Source of the DNA: Georgenia_B sunbinii
GTDB taxonomy: Bacteria > Actinomycetota > Actinomycetes > Actinomycetales > Actinomycetaceae
NCBI RefSeq assembly: GCF_036421855.1
Contig: NZ_JAZGOK010000001.1
Reading direction: 5' to 3' (one strand)
DNA length: 64,000 nt
Part shown: in pieces, positions 61,724 to 64,000 of the stretch
Layout: each line of letters begins with the position of its first letter
Position numbering within the stretch: position 1 is the stretch's first letter
Position numbers and translations under genes: made by a program
Notes under the pieces: generated by a model
What the model was told of the DNA's origin: nothing
The model's input: the letters and a program-made list of their open reading frames with translations, nothing else
Database searches by the model: none

Positions 61724-61770
61724 GCCCACAGCCTATGCACCCCACGCGCCCGGCTCGCTAGGTTTGCCCC
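61724..61770. promoter_or_regulatory. Paired leaderless promoters for clpS and pncB
   Basis: Minus strand: TAGGCT (61735-61730), six bases, ATG 61723 (clpS). Plus strand: TAGGTT (61759-61764), six bases, ATG 61771 (pncB). Both boxes fit TAGGNT and both start codons are at the expected first transcribed base. Confidence 0.6.
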
Positions 61771-63117
61771 ATGTCACGCATCCGGCCGACGACGGCCCTG
61801 CTCACCGATCGATACGAGCTGACCATGCTCGAGGCCTCACTGCGCTCCGGCGCGGCGACGCGTCCGAGCGTGTTCGAGTGCTTCGCCCGCCGGCTGGCCG
61901 GCGGCCGGCGCTACGGCGTCGTCGCCGGCACCGGCCGGGTGCTCGACGCCATCGCGGACTTCCGCTTCAGCGGCGCGGAGATCGACTGGCTGCGCGACGA
62001 GGAGGTCGTCGGCGCGGCGACGCTGGACTACCTGCGCGACTACCGGTTCGGCGGGAGCATCGACGGCTACGGCGAGGGCGAGTGCTTCTTCCCCGGCTCC
62101 CCCATCCTCACCGTCACCGGCACCTTCGCCGAGGCGGTCATCCTGGAGACCGTCATCCTCTCGGTGCTCAACCACGACAGCGCGGTCGCGGCCGCGGCGT
62201 CCCGGATGACGATGGCCGCGCACGGCCGGCCCTGCCTGGAGATGGGCGCCCGGCGCACCCACGAGGAGGCGAGCGTCGCCGCGGCGCGCGCCGCCGTCGT
62301 CGCCGGCTTCGCGGGCTCCTCGGTGCTCGAGGCGGGACGCTCCTACGGGATCGGGACCATCGGCACCGCCGCCCACTCCTTCACGCTCGTGCACGACGAC
62401 GAGGAGTCCGCCTTCGCGGCGCAGGTGGCCGCGCTCGGGCCCGGCACCACGCTGCTCGTCGACACCTACGACGTCGAGGCCGGCGTCGAGCGCGCCGTCA
62501 CTGCCGCACGCAACGCGGGCGGGGAGCTCGGCGCGGTGCGGCTGGACTCCGGGGATCTCGTCGCCCAGGCGTTCACGGTGCGCGCCCAGCTGGACGCGCT
62601 CGGCGCGACGACCACGAAGATCACCGTCACCTCCGACCTCGACGAGTACGCCATCGCCGCACTCGGCGCGGCCCCGGTGGACTCCTACGGCGTGGGCACC
62701 AAGCTCGTCACCGGGTCCGGCCAGCCCACCGCCGAGCTGGTCTACAAGCTCGTCGCCCGGGAGAGCTCGGCCGGGGTGATGGAGGAGGTGGCCAAGCGGT
62801 CGACCTCCAAGGCGTCCGTCGGCGGCTACAAGGTGGCCGGGCGGGTGCTGCACGACGGCGTCGCCCGCGAGGAGCTCGTCGTCGCCTGCGGCTCGGCGGA
62901 CGAGGGCCTACCGGTGCTCGCCGAGGCCTCCGCCCGGCCGCTGCACGTGTCGCTCGTGCGCGACGGCGTCATCGACGACACCCACCGCGGCCCGGCGGCG
63001 CTGGCGGCTGCCACCGAGCGGCACGTGCGCTCCCGCGCCGAGCTGCCCTACGAGGGCTGGCGGCTGTCCGAGGGCGACCCGGCGATCCCCACCCGGCACG
63101 TCGACCGCGCGGGCTGA
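61771..63117 (+). CDS. pncB: Nicotinate phosphoribosyltransferase
   Basis: 448 aa. TALLTDRYELTMLEASLRSG at the N-terminus, FECFARRLAGGRRYGVVAGT, the phosphorylated His region GTAAHSFTLVHDDE, VRLDSGDLVAQAF, and SYGVGTKLVTGSGQPTAELV with YKLV. It makes nicotinate mononucleotide for NAD salvage. Divergent from clpS, as in M. tuberculosis (pncB1/clpS). Confidence 0.96.
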   Translation: MSRIRPTTALLTDRYELTMLEASLRSGAATRPSVFECFARRLAGGRRYGVVAGTGRVLDAIADFRFSGAEIDWLRDEEVVGAATLDYLRDYRFGGSIDGYGEGECFFPGSPILTVTGTFAEAVILETVILSVLNHDSAVAAAASRMTMAAHGRPCLEMGARRTHEEASVAAARAAVVAGFAGSSVLEAGRSYGIGTIGTAAHSFTLVHDDEESAFAAQVAALGPGTTLLVDTYDVEAGVERAVTAARNAGGELGAVRLDSGDLVAQAFTVRAQLDALGATTTKITVTSDLDEYAIAALGAAPVDSYGVGTKLVTGSGQPTAELVYKLVARESSAGVMEEVAKRSTSKASVGGYKVAGRVLHDGVAREELVVACGSADEGLPVLAEASARPLHVSLVRDGVIDDTHRGPAALAAATERHVRSRAELPYEGWRLSEGDPAIPTRHVDRAG

Positions 63118-63165
63118 GCAGCGTCTCGAGATGCCGTGACCGTCGATCACCGCCAAGGTTGGTGA

Positions 63166-63187
63166 GCAGCACCACCTCCGGTGCTGC
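63166..63187 (+). other. Perfect stem-loop upstream of the 52-residue gene
   Basis: GCAGCACC (63166-63173), loop ACCTCC, GGTGCTGC (63180-63187). No T run follows, so it is not a standard terminator; it ends 17 nt before the next start codon and could shape that leader. Confidence 0.6.
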
Positions 63188-63204
63188 GAGTGAAAGGACG
63201 TCAC

Positions 63205-63363
63205 ATGTCTCTCTGGTTGCTGCTCATCATCGTCGGCGCGATCCTCCTCATCGTCGGCGTCGCCACGGAGGTCGGGATGATCCTCGTGTGGATCGGTGTC
63301 GCGATCCTCGTCATCTCGCTCATCATGATGGTCGTCGGGCGCGGCAAGAAGAACCGCGTCTGA
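63205..63363 (+). CDS. Small two-helix membrane protein, 52 residues
   Basis: ATG 63205 behind GAAAGGA. Two membrane helices: LWLLLIIVGAILLIVGVATE and MILVWIGVAILVISLIMMVV, ending GRGKKNRV. The basic end after helix 2 suggests both termini lie inside. Similar small hydrophobic proteins are common in actinobacteria and mostly unnamed; none is asserted here. Confidence 0.7.
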   Translation: MSLWLLLIIVGAILLIVGVATEVGMILVWIGVAILVISLIMMVVGRGKKNRV

Positions 63364-63373
63364 GGGCTGGCGG

Positions 63374-64000
63374 CTACTTCTGGCCGACGAACCACTTACG
63401 CAGCTGGGCGATGCGGGCCTCGATCTCCTCGACGCTGGCCAGCGCCACCTCCGGGCCGCCGCACTTCTTGCGCAGCTCGGTGTGGACGACGGCGTGGGCC
63501 AGGTTGCTGCGCCGGGCCCACGCCGACACCAGGCTGGACAGCTCCTTGCGGAGTGCGGCGCGGCGGCGGTGGTCGGAGATCCCGGAGTTCGTGTCGCGCT
63601 GCTGCTGCGCCTGGACCTCACGCTTCTGGTGCTTGACCTGGTCGGCCTGCCGGGCGCGCAGCAGCGACCGCACCTGGTCCGGCTCGAGCAGGCCGGGGAT
63701 GCCGAGGTAGTCCTGCTCCGCCGCGGAGCCGACCTCCGCCCCGGTACCGAACTCGCCACCGTCGAACAGCACCTTGTCGAAGGACGCCTGGGACTGCAGC
63801 GCCTCGAAGCCGGGCAGCATGAGGTCGTCGCTGGCCTTCTCCTCGCGCTGCGCGGCGGCGAGCTCGGCCTCCTCGGGGGTGAAGAAGGTGCCCTTCTCCT
63901 CCGCGGTGAGCACCCGGTCGAGCGCGTGGTCGCGCTCCAGCTCCAGCGCGTTCGCGTGCGCGAGCAGCAGCTGCACGCTCGGCAGGAACACCGAGGCGGT
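63374..64000 (-). CDS. C-terminal part of a probable DEAD/DEAH-type helicase (5' end outside window)
   Basis: At least 208 aa, open at base 64000 (first residues TASVFLPSVQLLLAHANALE). Helical and charged: LERDHALDRVLTAEEKGTFF, DYLGIPGLLEPDQVRSLLRA, SLVSAWARRSNLAHAVVHTE, LRKKCGGPEVALASVEEIEA, ending WFVGQK. The pattern matches the C-terminal end of long actinobacterial helicases of the SSL2/COG1061 kind. Helicase motifs are not in view, so the call is tentative. Confidence 0.55.
   Translation of the reverse strand, partial: TASVFLPSVQLLLAHANALELERDHALDRVLTAEEKGTFFTPEEAELAAAQREEKASDDLMLPGFEALQSQASFDKVLFDGGEFGTGAEVGSAAEQDYLGIPGLLEPDQVRSLLRARQADQVKHQKREVQAQQQRDTNSGISDHRRRAALRKELSSLVSAWARRSNLAHAVVHTELRKKCGGPEVALASVEEIEARIAQLRKWFVGQK

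Overview
The window is a 64 kb piece of a chromosome with very high GC content. Gene content and layout point to an actinobacterium of the Micrococcales type: trHbO globin, DUF222/HNH protein, DUF2017 next to clpS, EttA, oligoribonuclease, many GTG starts, GTGA/ATGA stop-start overlaps, and Lsr2-type DNA binding. No genus can be fixed from the sequence alone. It has about 70 protein genes (two cut by the window edges), four tRNAs, no rRNA, no CRISPR array and no insertion sequence. Almost all of it reads as chromosomal backbone. One unresolved base lies at 20367.

Layout. 0-3.1 kb: end of aminopeptidase N, a FolP2-type dihydropteroate-synthase homologue with a RibD-like reductase, and a HAD phosphatase. 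3.1-9.5 kb: sugar phosphotransferase block (IIA and IIB divergent from IIC, then 4-alpha-glucanotransferase, then enzyme I). 9.5-13.8 kb: globin, thioesterase II, topoisomerase IB, and an anchored GH15-like protein. 13.9-19.5 kb: MFS exporter divergent from its probable GntR regulator, then an ettA-thioesterase-SulP operon. 19.6-24 kb: SSB paralogue, tandem dynamin-like GTPases, acetyltransferase. 24-34.4 kb: tRNA-Arg, carboxyethylornithine synthase-like enzyme, MFS transporter, paired crcB fluoride channels, and two TetR-controlled ABC exporters either side of oligoribonuclease and tRNA-His. 34.5-42.3 kb: HNH protein, DUF488, PepSY lipoprotein, ATP-grasp enzyme, tRNA-Lys, a 7-TM leucine-rich-repeat protein, peroxiredoxin, tRNA-Leu, two very small proteins, a degenerate Nudix protein, DUF3054.

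42.3-63.1 kb holds the two halves of a gene order that is contiguous in many actinobacteria (pncB / clpS-DUF2017-murI-metallohydrolase-rph-rdgB / DUF3054). Here it is split by about 15 kb. That insert carries a peptide-type ABC importer with its TetR gene, a two-gene operon (RhuM-family protein plus a DEDDh exonuclease-TerB-BRCT-Lsr2 fusion), an LMF1-like membrane protein, a GAP-family protein, a NarL-type two-component system and PEP carboxylase. The window ends with a small membrane protein and the C-terminus of a probable helicase.

Two themes stand out. First, the RhuM/exonuclease-Lsr2 operon (49.5-52.2 kb) combines nuclease, break- or protein-binding and AT-rich-DNA-binding modules. RhuM carries rare AT-rich codons, so this is the best candidate here for an undescribed DNA-defence or xenogene-surveillance system. 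Second, at least nine genes start 6-7 nt after a TANNNT -10 box, so they probably make leaderless mRNAs; several are divergent pairs with interlocked promoters.
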